Positions 35,196 to 43,012 of a stretch of DNA of 64,000 nucleotides are shown one piece after another. Every line of letters starts with the position of its first letter. Position 1 is the first letter of the stretch. Source of the DNA: Streptomyces roseoverticillatus (lineage in GTDB: Bacteria; Actinomycetota; Actinomycetes; Streptomycetales; Streptomycetaceae); assembly GCF_000719265.1 (NCBI RefSeq), contig NZ_JOFL01000001.1:186001-250000 (forward strand), in the 5' to 3' direction. Both the position numbers and the translations under genes were made by a program. A model generated the notes under the pieces. It was not told where the DNA came from. It did not search any database and saw only the letters and a list, made by a program, of their open reading frames with translations.

Positions 35196-36475
35196 GCCGC
35201 GAACTGGTCACGAACGGCCGCAAAGCGTTCAAGAAAGGCCGCTACGGTCGGTAGTCGCCGCTCTCCTGTCAGGGAGTCCGCCACTGCCGAGAGCACGCCG
35301 AATGTACGGGCGGACCCTGTGTGCCGGACGACCCCGAGTGACTTCGTCGCGGCCTCGGCCCCACGCTCCAACTCGCCGGCGCGGACGTAAGCGCGAGCGA
35401 GCCGCGCGAGATAGACGCCGCGGTCGTTGCGGTAGACCTGCGGCAACTCTGCCAAGTGCCCTTCGAACAGCTCGATTGCCTGTTGAGGCTTGCCGAGATC
35501 GATCCAGCAGTTCGCGCGCTGCATCTCGATGTACGTCGGTGTGCAGTACGAGGTGTCGAGCCCGGAAACCGTCCCGGCCGCGGCGGGATCAGCCACGAGT
35601 GCACGTGCTTCGTCGAACCTGGCCAGCGCCGCCTTCGGGTTCCGCATCAACGCGTACCCCTGGGCCTCCTGCTGAGCGGCAAGCGCCACGATCTGAGGCG
35701 AGAGTCCGGGCAGGCGCTGCGCCGCCTTGGCCAGCCCGACCGCCCTGTCTGCGCTGGCGCGCGCAGTGGCCTGGTTGCTCTTGCGGAAGAGAATGTACGA
35801 CTGCATGTGATCGTCTGCGGCCTCTTGTGCCCACTCCATCGCGCGGTCGGACCAGAGCGCCGCGCGCCGGAAATCGCCCAGGTCCTGGTACAGCCATCCG
35901 ACGAATTCGGCAACTCGTCCGCCGGTCTGCAGAAGCGCTTCCCGCGGCGCCCCGGTGTTGCCGCTTTCCAGCAGCCTCGTGATGGTCTGAGCGTGCTGCA
36001 CGACGGCAGGGATGGTGTGACGGGCACCGAAAAAGTTCGAGCTCTTGTAGTGCTGGGGCAGTTGGCTCTCGATGAGCGTGGCAACGAACTCGGGGTCGGT
36101 GAGATCGTCGTCCGGCCCAGTGTCGGCCAAGCAACCGAACGGGTCCACGTCGCCAGACGCCACCGGAACGGCCACCGGGGCATCATCTGCCTCCCAGCCA
36201 CGGCGGGCGAGGCCGAGCATGCTGCCCGGGATCCGCAGGCCATCGGCCACGCGCTCAACGACGCTGATGTTGGTGATCTCGCGGTTCCCCTTGATGATCT
36301 CTCCGACAGCACTCGGCGTCATCTCCACGCACCGCGCGAGGCGCGAAGGGTAGAGACCTGCCCGCCTCGCCAACTGGAAGATCGCGGAGAAGTCGCGGAC
36401 GCGACACGCCTCGATCACCGCTTCTTCTCGCAGCAAGCGTGCCGGGAAGCCTTGGTGGGGCTCGGACTTGGGCAT
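35192..36475 (-). CDS. XRE-family regulator with TPR-like repeats
   Basis: The 427-residue protein starts MPKSEPHQGFPARLL. It has an N-terminal helix-turn-helix (about 25-80; LYPSRLARCVEMTPSAVGEI, then IKGNREITNISVVERVADGL) and a long C-terminal run of TPR-type helices (about 150-420). This architecture is common in streptomycete regulators that sense a peptide or small ligand through the TPR. A perfect palindrome lies 64 bp upstream of its start, between it and the divergent HATPase gene, and is the likely operator. It leads the creatininase gene. Confidence 0.86.
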   Translation of the reverse strand: MPKSEPHQGFPARLLREEAVIEACRVRDFSAIFQLARRAGLYPSRLARCVEMTPSAVGEIIKGNREITNISVVERVADGLRIPGSMLGLARRGWEADDAPVAVPVASGDVDPFGCLADTGPDDDLTDPEFVATLIESQLPQHYKSSNFFGARHTIPAVVQHAQTITRLLESGNTGAPREALLQTGGRVAEFVGWLYQDLGDFRRAALWSDRAMEWAQEAADDHMQSYILFRKSNQATARASADRAVGLAKAAQRLPGLSPQIVALAAQQEAQGYALMRNPKAALARFDEARALVADPAAAGTVSGLDTSYCTPTYIEMQRANCWIDLGKPQQAIELFEGHLAELPQVYRNDRGVYLARLARAYVRAGELERGAEAATKSLGVVRHTGSARTFGVLSAVADSLTGERRLPTVAAFLERFAAVRDQFAA

Positions 36476-36538
36476 GAGCGGGGCTCCGGGGAGGGACGGA
36501 ATCCGCGGTGGAGGCCATGCGGTCGGGTTACCGGCGAT

Positions 36539-36557
36539 GTTACCCATCATGGGTAAC
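36539..36557. promoter_or_regulatory. Palindromic operator between the XRE-TPR and HATPase genes
   Basis: GTTACCCAT and ATGGGTAAC form a perfect 9-bp inverted repeat separated by one base. It abuts the first possible ATG (36559) of the HATPase gene, so binding would block that gene's initiation or leader. The match to the divergent layout suggests the XRE-TPR protein binds here. Confidence 0.65.
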
Positions 36558-36558
36558 C

Positions 36559-37065
36559 ATGCCGGGCTCGTTTCTCGAACTGTCACCCGTGATGCTGCTT
36601 GGCATGGAGAGACGACAGGAAGACGCGAACGGCGAAGAGGTGAAGCGGCGTTGGCCCCGACACCCGCGCTGCGTCGGCCTGGCGCGCGCCGAGTTGCGCA
36701 GAGCACTTGAGGCCTGGGGGCTGACATCGATCGAGGACGAGGCGCTCCTGGTCCTCTCCGAGCTGCTGACCAATGCCGTGGTGCATGCGCGCGTCTCACC
36801 TGGCCGGGAGATCGAGACCTGGTTCCGGCTGGAGGCGGGCGCTCTCCGCATCAGGGTCGATGACGCCTGCGAGGGGTGGCCTTCCGCCCGCCCCCGGAGC
36901 GTTGAGGGAGGCCGGGGACTTTCTCTGGTGGCCGCGCTGTCGACCTCGTGGGGTGTGAGCAACCGGGTGGGCGTCGGCAAATCAGTTTGGGCGGTGCTGG
37001 CAGTACCGGCCGTGAAGGGAGATCACAGTGGCACGCATCAGTGCGTCACAACTGCAGCACGGTGA
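36559..37065 (+). CDS. Anti-sigma-factor-type ATP-binding protein (HATPase_c_2)
   Basis: The protein is 168 residues from the ATG at 36559. The family usually begins nearer ATG 36604 (MERRQEDANGEEV), which would place the operator upstream of the leader. The N-box is LVLSELLTNAVVHARV, the Asp motif is RIRVDDACEGWP and the G-box is GRGLSLVAALSTSWGV. These are features of RsbW-like serine kinase/anti-sigma proteins, abundant and mostly uncharacterised in Streptomyces. It overlaps the next gene by 38 bp. The partner sigma factor or antagonist is not in the element. Confidence 0.85.
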   Translation: MPGSFLELSPVMLLGMERRQEDANGEEVKRRWPRHPRCVGLARAELRRALEAWGLTSIEDEALLVLSELLTNAVVHARVSPGREIETWFRLEAGALRIRVDDACEGWPSARPRSVEGGRGLSLVAALSTSWGVSNRVGVGKSVWAVLAVPAVKGDHSGTHQCVTTAAR

Positions 37066-37231
37066 CATGGTGAGCATCCGCGGCGACATCCGCGAGATCA
37101 AGGCCATCCGCAACATCGAGACGTCGCACGGTACAGAGCTGGTGCTGGTCTTCAAGACCGGATCATCCTTGCGTCTGCAGCCGACGGACGAAGTGCAGAC
37201 GTCGCTGCACTGGCGTCAGCTGAGGCGATGA
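37028..37231 (+). CDS. Small (67-residue) protein of unknown function
   Basis: GTG at 37028 has AGGGAGA upstream and lies inside the 3' end of the HATPase gene. The product (MARISASQLQHGDMVSIRGD, then IREIKAIRN...) looks like a small all-beta, SH3/KOW-like barrel. Translational overlap on both sides (ATGA with the next gene) supports a real gene. Its size would suit an excision factor or DNA-binding accessory, but no motif proves it. Confidence 0.7.
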   Translation: MARISASQLQHGDMVSIRGDIREIKAIRNIETSHGTELVLVFKTGSSLRLQPTDEVQTSLHWRQLRR

Positions 37232-37392
37232 CCGCGGCCCGGCGGCGCATCTCGGATCAGAGGCTGGACGAGGCGCTGAAAGGCCTGCGTCTGCGCCTGC
37301 CACCGGTGGCGCCGGAGAAGAGCGAAGCTGTGTTGCGACGGATCCTTGATCGTGTAGCGCGGCGGCAACGGGAAGGGCAGGCGCCCCCATAG
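37228..37392 (+). CDS. Small (54-residue) basic helical protein
   Basis: ATG at 37228 overlaps the previous stop (ATGA). The product MTAARRRISDQRLDEALKGL, then RLRLPPVAPEKSEAVLRRIL, is strongly basic and predicted helical, ending at TAG 37390-37392. Coupling to two upstream genes is the main evidence that it is expressed. I do not recognise the family; a recombination directionality factor is one possibility. Confidence 0.6.
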   Translation: MTAARRRISDQRLDEALKGLRLRLPPVAPEKSEAVLRRILDRVARRQREGQAPP

Positions 37393-37755
37393 ACGGGGCG
37401 GGGGCTGCCCCGCCTGGGAGGGTCCGGCAGCCTTCGCCCTCTGATTCCCTCGGGGGCAGCGCTCGCAGCGGTCACTGTTCCGCTGCTGTGAGCGCTGCGG
37501 ATCCCCGCACTCCGAGGGGAGGCGGCGTACTGAAGATCCGCCGCCTGCGGCCCTGCTCCACTCACGGGACTGATCGGAGCAGGGCCGCGCACAACAACCG
37601 CACACGCAAAACCGGACCACCCCTGAGCCTGGAAGCAAGAGAGGTGGTCCGGCAGGAGACCTTCAAGATCCCCGGTGCCGATGGTACCGGGGTGGTCGCC
37701 GTGTGTCAGTGCGATGAACCCCACGTGGTGCCAGTCCAGTTCGCAATGAAGGGAT
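37393..37755 (+). terminator. Non-coding stretch with two perfect stem-loops (37547-37588, 37612-37652)
   Basis: No gene is supported here. GCGGCCCTGCTCC/GGAGCAGGGCCGC gives a perfect 13-bp stem and CCGGACCACC/GGTGGTCCGG a perfect 10-bp stem. Together they likely terminate the HATPase operon. The second hairpin could also act in the leader of the next gene. Confidence 0.55.
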
Positions 37756-38034
37756 ATGGGGCAGATGGAGTTCGACGTCGAGGAGTTCGACCCGGACGAC
37801 GTGACGTGGGTCCGCGGGGTGAACTACGTAGCAGGCTGGCGTGAGGCGACGAACGCGGCCTCGGACTTAGTGGCGGCGCTGACCGCGGCTGGGGTGCCGC
37901 TGGACGGTGCGAGGGCTACGGCGCGCTCGGCGGCGGACGGGTCGGGGGTGGTGCGCCTGATGTGGCCGGTTGAGACCGTGCGGGCGGTGGCGGAGCTGGT
38001 ACGCAGGAACGGCCCTGGCTCGCTGGCTGCGTGA
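37756..38034 (+). CDS. Small acidic protein of unknown function (TTA codon)
   Basis: The 92-residue product starts MGQMEFDVEEFDPDDVTWVR; the second ATG, three codons on, is an alternative start. It is predicted helical (about 25-90) with no known motif. A TTA leucine codon occurs at 37867-37869, so translation may depend on the bldA tRNA or simply reflect foreign origin. It stands between two terminator hairpins and the CPCC gene. Confidence 0.65.
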   Translation: MGQMEFDVEEFDPDDVTWVRGVNYVAGWREATNAASDLVAALTAAGVPLDGARATARSAADGSGVVRLMWPVETVRAVAELVRRNGPGSLAA

Positions 38035-38092
38035 CCTACGGGGGAGTCCGGTAGGTCACCCATGACCCGCCGGACTGTTCCAGTGGGGTTTC

Positions 38093-38374
38093 ATGCACTA
38101 TGGCCAGGTGACTGTGCCATTCATCAACAACCACGGCGTTCCGGAGGACGGCTCCTACGCCTGTCCCTGCTGCTTCCACATGACCCTCAGGGAGCGTGGC
38201 GGCTTCGAGATGTGCTACGTCTGCTCGTGGGAAGACGACGGCCAGGACGACCACGATGCCGCGATTGTCAAAGGCGGACCGAACGGTGACCACAGTCTGA
38301 CCGAGGCGCGCCGCCACTTCCAACTCCGGCAAACCTGCGACAGCCGTTGCTCTCCCGTACGCCAACCCGGGTAG
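38093..38374 (+). CDS. CPCC-family cysteine-rich protein
   Basis: The 93-residue product has the complete Cys_rich_CPCC signature: SYACPCCFHMTLRERGGFEM, then CYVCSWEDDGQDD, and the GGPNGDHSLTEAR tail. The four clustered Cys suggest a zinc knuckle. The family is frequent near polymorphic-toxin and accessory loci and has been proposed to act as immunity proteins; no toxin is seen in this element. A GTG 15 bases into the gene is a possible alternative start. Confidence 0.82.
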   Translation: MHYGQVTVPFINNHGVPEDGSYACPCCFHMTLRERGGFEMCYVCSWEDDGQDDHDAAIVKGGPNGDHSLTEARRHFQLRQTCDSRCSPVRQPG

Positions 38375-39586
38375 GCCCCGGCCCGGAGTCAGCCGGACGC
38401 GCAACCACGATGGCGCCAAGGCGAGTGGAACGCCCATGACGGGCTCAGCCACGGCCGGAGGGCGCGGTCTCCTCACGCGCCCGCATCCGCGACGGCAGGA
38501 GTACGGCGCCCGGCCTCCCGGCCGCACGGCTCGACCACCGAAGCCGCGCCCCCCACCTCTCTCCCCCCGCTGCCAGCCTCCTTGACGCGCGCAACGACGA
38601 TGCCGTCGGACGGCGGATCACCCGCCACGTGTGCCGCCGTGCGTAACCGTGCCACCCGGAAGGCTGCAGTCAGCGGGGCCGGGGCGGTGGCGGATGGCTT
38701 AGCCGTGGCCCTTGTCGGCCTGTGCCACCGACAGTCAGCCACGATGGCGGGGCGGCCGGACGATCACCTGCCACGTGTGCACCTGCGCCATATTCCGGTC
38801 TCAGCCATACTGACATGGCTTTTCCCCACGTCACGGCCGGTACCACCCGAGACTCCGCGGCGATGCTGCTGTCCCCCTCCTGCAGACAGCGACGGTGCCG
38901 ACGCGCGAAGCGAGCCAAGCCACGACCGTCAGCCCCCGCCGGTCCGCGGTCGACGATCAGCCGGCTCCCGGTCTGCTCTTGCTGACCGCAACTGGTAACC
39001 GTCGGGAAGTCGAAGTGCCCGGCGTTGTACCGCCGGGGCCGGGGTGCTCGCCGTCTCGTCACGCCACGGCGGGCTCGTGGTGTGCGTGGGCGGTGGGGCG
39101 TCCGGCGGGACCGGCCGCCAGGCCGCAGCCCGCCGGGGCGCCCCGGCCGCCCGGCGCGCCAACGGCGCGCCCTTGAGGAAGTGAAGAAGATTTCGACCGA
39201 TTGCCGGTTCTCGGCATCCGCTCGGCTGCGACTCGTCGCCGCCTTTCTGTGACACACGAGGTACCCACGCTGGCACTCAGGTTGGGCTGCTGCTGGGGAA
39301 CAAGGTAATTCGTTGGTAGGCCGCCGCACCGCTTGAGAGCATGTAAGGACGAGTGACAACAGCGCCTGCGCCAGGCGCATCACCCGCTGACGAAAGTCAG
39401 CCGAAGAGATTGAGCTGCTTATGAACTGCCGCGCCCCACCACTCACGCGATGCCCTCGGAGGCCCGCCGATTGCTTGCCGAACTTGGCACCCCCTTCTCT
39501 CGAATAGTCACCCCCACCACCTCGACCAACGTCAACGTAGACGTCGCTTCCCGTCACGGCGCCGCCCCCATCGCGGGAGCCGCCTG
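38375..39586. other. 1.2-kb stretch of the element without a convincing gene
   Basis: No frame shows both a ribosome-binding site and codon bias. A GATCAC-CCACGTGTG segment occurs twice (near 38616 and 38761) followed by unrelated sequence, suggesting an old duplication. Small inverted repeats occur at 39150-39175 (GGCGCGCC twice) and near 39363-39380 (GCGCCT/AGGCGC). The part 39180-39480 is visibly less GC-rich. It may be decayed DNA or hold cis-acting sites or a non-coding RNA. Confidence 0.45.
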
Positions 39587-39727
39587 GTGACCAAGCCTGA
39601 CCGTGAGGCCGAACTGGCCCGGCACTTGGATCGTGTCTGCAGGAAGTTCTCTACGAAGATCAGCCCGGAGGCCGCAAGACGCCTGGCTCGGCTTCTGGAG
39701 CGTCAGCCCGGCGGGCAGATCGAATGA
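39587..39727 (+). CDS. Small (46-residue) protein of unknown function
   Basis: GTG at 39587 has GGGAG seven bases upstream and encodes MTKPDREAELARHLDRVCRK, then FSTKISPEAARRLARLLERQ, a charged helical peptide ending at TGA 39725-39727. It lies 63 bp before the next gene on the same strand. The good ribosome-binding site and amphipathic pattern support it; the function is unknown. Confidence 0.5.
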   Translation: MTKPDREAELARHLDRVCRKFSTKISPEAARRLARLLERQPGGQIE

Positions 39728-39790
39728 GGCAGCGCTCGCCTTGGTTACGCTGCACGGGCCGCCAACCAGGACTTCCAGCACGAGGACACG

Positions 39791-40372
39791 ATGTTCACCG
39801 AGTACCAGCAGGAACTGAGAGAGCGCTTCCTCTCCGCCCCCGTCGTGCCTGCGCCGGAACCCTGGCGTCCGGCCGCACGACTGATACCCGTCGGCGGCCT
39901 CCTCGGGGTCGGCTTCGCGCCTGACCCGGTCAGCGGGAAAGACCTGCTGATGGTCGTGTCCAGCAGCGGCCACGGCCTCTTCGACGCGTCCACGGGAGAG
40001 AAACTCGCACGGGACTACGATCCCGACCCGGAGACGTGCACGCCCACCGGGCCCGATCTGTCCTGCCCGGGGATCGGCCCCCTCGCGGGCACACAGGTTC
40101 GGATTGCCGGATTGTTCGGCGGAGGCTTGCATACCACCACGGATGACGGCTGGACTGTCCAGGTCTTCAGCCCCGACTGGCCCCACCACCGGGTACTGCT
40201 CTCAGCCGATGGCGGTCTCTGCCGCGGGCCCGCCGGGGAGAAGTGGTGGCACATCTTCCACGCCTCCTGGTCCGAACTGCGCGTCGCGGGATTCTCTCCG
40301 TCCGGACGTACCCTGGCCGTCGCCACCAGCAGTGACATCACGCTCCTGACCAGGTCCGAACCCAACCCCTGA
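39791..40372 (+). CDS. Conserved hypothetical protein of the element
   Basis: The 193-residue product starts MFTEYQQELRERFLSAPVVP. It is Trp/Gly-rich and apparently all-beta (GGLLGVGFAP, LLMVVSSSGHGLFDASTGEKL, LRVAGFSPSGRTLAVATSSD), resembling WD40/PQQ-like propeller blades in miniature. No signal peptide is present. I cannot assign a function. It is convergent with the integrase gene (50-bp gap). Confidence 0.75.
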   Translation: MFTEYQQELRERFLSAPVVPAPEPWRPAARLIPVGGLLGVGFAPDPVSGKDLLMVVSSSGHGLFDASTGEKLARDYDPDPETCTPTGPDLSCPGIGPLAGTQVRIAGLFGGGLHTTTDDGWTVQVFSPDWPHHRVLLSADGGLCRGPAGEKWWHIFHASWSELRVAGFSPSGRTLAVATSSDITLLTRSEPNP

Positions 40373-40422
40373 ACGGCATACGGAGGGGCCCAGGCCATGG
40401 CCCCTCCTTCGCAGTACCTTGG

Positions 40423-41940
40423 TCAGAGCCAGATCGGGCTCTGGTCGATGTCGATCCTGCCGTAGTCGAACTGGCGGCCCTTCTTCGCGGCTTCCTTGAT
40501 CTTCACGGCCTCGAAAAGGAACCGCATGACGGCATTCATGCGCTGGTGGTTCCCCGCCTTCTCCAGCGACTCCCAGCTCTCACGGGCGTCCGGACCGACG
40601 AGCCCCTTCAAGACGTCTGCGGCAGGGCGGACGATCATCTTGCGTTCGACCTCAGCGATGCGCGCCTCGACCTTCTTGCGCATCTCGCGGTACTCCCTCG
40701 TCCTGAGCTCTTGGCTCTCCCACATGTCCTTGAGGTCTTCGAGCTCTTGACGGTCGGCATCAATGGCGGCCTGGTCCTCTTCCGACAACGTTGACGGCGT
40801 GGGGGCGTTGGCGAGATCGAGGCGTTCCAGGAGATAGATCGCGGCCTTGGTCACGAAGTCCTCCAGGATGGGTGCGGACACGGCCCGGTTGCAGCGCGGG
40901 ACGTCAAGCCGGTGGGTGTGGCCGTTGCAGATGTACTTCCCTCCGGCTCCGCCCATGGGCTTGCTGCACCCCGTGCAGATGACGATGCCGCGCAGGAGAT
41001 AGAACCTGCCCGCTTGGTCACTGGTCTTCCGCGCCGCGGCCCGGTACGCACGGCGCTCCCTGACCTCCAACCACATGCCCCGGTCAATGATCGCGGGCCA
41101 TTCGCCATCGCCGATCTCCTCGCCCCGGAAGACACGAATGCCTGCGACATGGCGGTTGTCGAGGAGATCACGCACTCGGGGTGCGTTCCAGTAGCGCCCT
41201 TCCGCGGTCTTCTCACCACGGTCGTACAGGTCCTTGGCCAGTTGGACCGGGCTCTCCCCGTCCAAGTAGCGGGTGAAGACCTCCCGGACGATGGCGGCTT
41301 CCTCGGGGATGATCTCCATGCCGGTCTTGTCGTACCCGTACCGGCGCCTGCCCGTGTGCGGCCTTCCGTCCTTCGCCCGGTCCACCATGGCGTCGATCAG
41401 CCGGCGTGAGGTGTCATCGCTGGAGCGACAGGCGTGCGCCACCTCGATCCGGAGGAAGAACCGGTCGTCGGGGTCCGAGAGATCGCGCCGATTCGCCTGC
41501 CCGTGCAGGGTGATGTCGTGGTCATCGGCAATCTGCAACAGCTCTTCCAGATCGCGCGGCTGCCGCATCAGACGGTCAGGGTGGTACGTCAGGACGTGGC
41601 GCACGCGCCCTTTGCCCGCCTCGGCAAGCAGCGCCTCCCACCCCGGGCGTTTCCGCTTGCGCTGCCACGCAGACCTGTTGTTGTCCACGAACACTTGGTC
41701 CTCGGACACGGTGAGACCGAGACGCTCGGCAACTTCCCGGCAGATCCTCTCCTGGCGGTCCACCCCGGTCTGATCGTCGTCGTTCACGTGGGAGATCCGG
41801 CAGTAGATCGCCGCTGACTCTCCCTGCCAGTTGGCGCGACCGCCGACCTTCCTGGCCCGTTGCGCACCTGCTGTCTGACTTGCGCGCAGGGCCCTACGTA
41901 ACCGCGCGTCGGCCCTCTCGTCCTTCTCGTCTGCCGTCAT
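40423..41940 (-). CDS. int: Large serine recombinase (site-specific integrase)
   Basis: The 505-residue protein has a resolvase catalytic domain (about 42-190) with YCRIS (Arg48, nucleophile Ser50), a recombinase domain (about 205-300; GRRRYGYDKTG, then DLLDNRHVAGIRVF) and a zinc-ribbon (CTGCSKPMGG then CNGH and C, about 320-355). A coiled coil follows at about 385-430. This is the phiC31/TG1-type integrase architecture. An extra 40-residue basic N-terminus precedes the catalytic fold. It reads away from attR, eight bases inside the attP arm. It should integrate attP into attB inside the DUF4291 gene. Confidence 0.94.
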   Translation of the reverse strand: MTADEKDERADARLRRALRASQTAGAQRARKVGGRANWQGESAAIYCRISHVNDDDQTGVDRQERICREVAERLGLTVSEDQVFVDNNRSAWQRKRKRPGWEALLAEAGKGRVRHVLTYHPDRLMRQPRDLEELLQIADDHDITLHGQANRRDLSDPDDRFFLRIEVAHACRSSDDTSRRLIDAMVDRAKDGRPHTGRRRYGYDKTGMEIIPEEAAIVREVFTRYLDGESPVQLAKDLYDRGEKTAEGRYWNAPRVRDLLDNRHVAGIRVFRGEEIGDGEWPAIIDRGMWLEVRERRAYRAAARKTSDQAGRFYLLRGIVICTGCSKPMGGAGGKYICNGHTHRLDVPRCNRAVSAPILEDFVTKAAIYLLERLDLANAPTPSTLSEEDQAAIDADRQELEDLKDMWESQELRTREYREMRKKVEARIAEVERKMIVRPAADVLKGLVGPDARESWESLEKAGNHQRMNAVMRFLFEAVKIKEAAKKGRQFDYGRIDIDQSPIWL

Positions 41941-41948
41941 GGAAAGAG

Positions 41949-41990
41949 CCTATGAACACTGCTTGACTCACGTCATCCGGTCGCGCTTCC
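41949..41990. other. attR of the serine-integrase element
   Basis: The attP arm CCTATGAACACTGCTTGACT (41949-41968) is followed by core CA (41969-41970) and DUF4291 coding sequence (CGTCATCCGGTCGCGC, read on the opposite strand as RDRMT). With attL it defines both element ends. Confidence 0.9.
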
Positions 41991-42138
41991 ACGCAGGCGG
42001 GAAGCGGCCGTCCCGGGCAGCCGGCAGGCCGAGGCGGGGCGCGTACGCCTGGTAGACGGTGATGGTGGTGTCGGTGTACGCCGCCCGGATACGGCGGTAG
42101 GGCTCTTGCACGTCTTGCATGTCTTGCACGTCTTGCAT
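41968..42138 (-). pseudogene. DUF4291 gene, N-terminal fragment (56 codons)
   Basis: ATG at 42138 (or 42120) opens a frame reading EPYRRIRAAYTDTTITVYQA, then YAPRLG...WKRDRMT and a stop made by the attR junction (TGA 41970-41968). This is the expected N-terminus of DUF4291, up to the MT that precedes WIKPS. The first codons are a 9-bp tandem repeat (QDVQDMQDVQ), possibly a local expansion near the start. Confidence 0.88.
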
Positions 42139-42231
42139 GGGGTCAGTCTCGGCGGGCGGTGGTGTGCGGCCAAACGATTTACGGCGGGCGGGGCCGGGCC
42201 GACGGCTCCGGCCCGGGCCCGCCGCACCGCG

Positions 42232-42897
42232 CTACCGCCGCACCACCGCCGTGTCCAGCAGGTCCGTGACGAACTTCCGCAGCCGTCCGGCGCGTACCGG
42301 CTGGACGCCGTGGAGGACCTGCGCGCCGTAGGCGAGGCCGGTGCCGGGCCCGGCGGGGGTGACCCAGCGGGTGCTGGGGACCTCCTCCAGCCACGTGGGC
42401 ACGGCGGCGTGGTCGGGCACGTGCGGCAGCCGGTGCGTCAGGGGCGTGCCGGGGGCGTAGCCCTCGGGCTCGCCGACGAGTTCCCCGGTCCAGACGGCGG
42501 GGCTGGCGGTGGTCTCGATGTAGAACTCGCCTCCCTCCTCGGCCTGTTCGATGACCACCCCGATCCGCCCGATGCGCCGGGGCGCGGTGGCCGGGTCGGG
42601 GATGCCGTCGATGTGCGTCGGGATGTACTGACCCGCCGTCAGTTCCGTGTAGTCCCAGCGGGCGTCGGCCGCCACCGAGGGCAGGGCCCGCTGCAGGGCG
42701 TGCAGCGAGCGGGCCGTGGCGGCGCGCAGGATCTCCTGGGCGGGCGCGGGCGCCCGGAGGACGTCGGCCTGGTGCCGGGGCCGCCATCCGGTCGCCGCGA
42801 GCTCACTGTCCATGATCTTGATCAGGTGCTCCCGCTCCGCCGCCGTCAGGAAGTCCTCGACGCTCTGCAGGGCCAGGGTCTCGGTCAGCTGGATCAC
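42232..42897 (-). CDS. 2-oxoglutarate/Fe(II)-dependent oxygenase-like protein
   Basis: GTG at 42897 has GAGGGGA upstream; the product is 221 residues. The iron triad is His95 and Asp97 (THIDG) with His196 (LHGVQP), and the 2-oxoglutarate Arg is in GRLRKF (about 205-207), as in prolyl-4-hydroxylase-type 2OG oxygenases. GGEFYIET supplies the core strand. It is last in a minus-strand operon after the AsnB-type and MFS genes. It probably hydroxylates or otherwise oxidises the cluster product or a precursor. Confidence 0.8.
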   Translation of the reverse strand: MIQLTETLALQSVEDFLTAAEREHLIKIMDSELAATGWRPRHQADVLRAPAPAQEILRAATARSLHALQRALPSVAADARWDYTELTAGQYIPTHIDGIPDPATAPRRIGRIGVVIEQAEEGGEFYIETTASPAVWTGELVGEPEGYAPGTPLTHRLPHVPDHAAVPTWLEEVPSTRWVTPAGPGTGLAYGAQVLHGVQPVRAGRLRKFVTDLLDTAVVRR

Positions 42898-43012
42898 CAG
42901 TCGTCCCCTCGCTCGACGTGCGCGGTACTTGCCATGGGATTCATCCGGCAGTGTCCCGGCACGGCGTGCCCTCGGGCAGTCGACAACTGGCCGACTTGGC
43001 CGCGGCCTCCGG

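Larger units (their letters stand above)
34395..41968. mobile_element. 7.57-kb integrative element with a large serine integrase
   Basis: The element is bounded by attL (core CA 34395-34396) and attR (core CA 41969-41970) and splits a DUF4291 gene. It carries a large serine recombinase beside attR and about nine other genes. These include a creatininase-family protein, XRE-TPR regulator, HATPase, a CPCC-family protein and small unknown proteins. There is no replication initiator, FtsK/TraB-type translocase, relaxase, capsid or terminase gene, so it is not a typical AICE or prophage. It may be a satellite or cargo island mobilised only by excision and integration. No clear recombination directionality factor is identified; the 54- and 67-residue proteins are candidates by size only. 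Confidence 0.88.

Noticed and set aside
38670..39557. 295-codon minus-strand frame in the gene-poor part of the element
   Set aside because: Composition is Arg-rich with no domain, codon bias is poor and no ribosome-binding site is seen.
39554..40189. 211-codon minus-strand frame in the element
   Set aside because: It overlaps the better-supported plus-strand gene at 39791-40372, which has a consistent start and codon bias.
34395..41968. Actinomycete integrative and conjugative element or prophage
   Set aside because: No Rep, FtsK/TraB-like translocase, relaxase, capsid or terminase gene is present; only an integrase-bearing island is supported.
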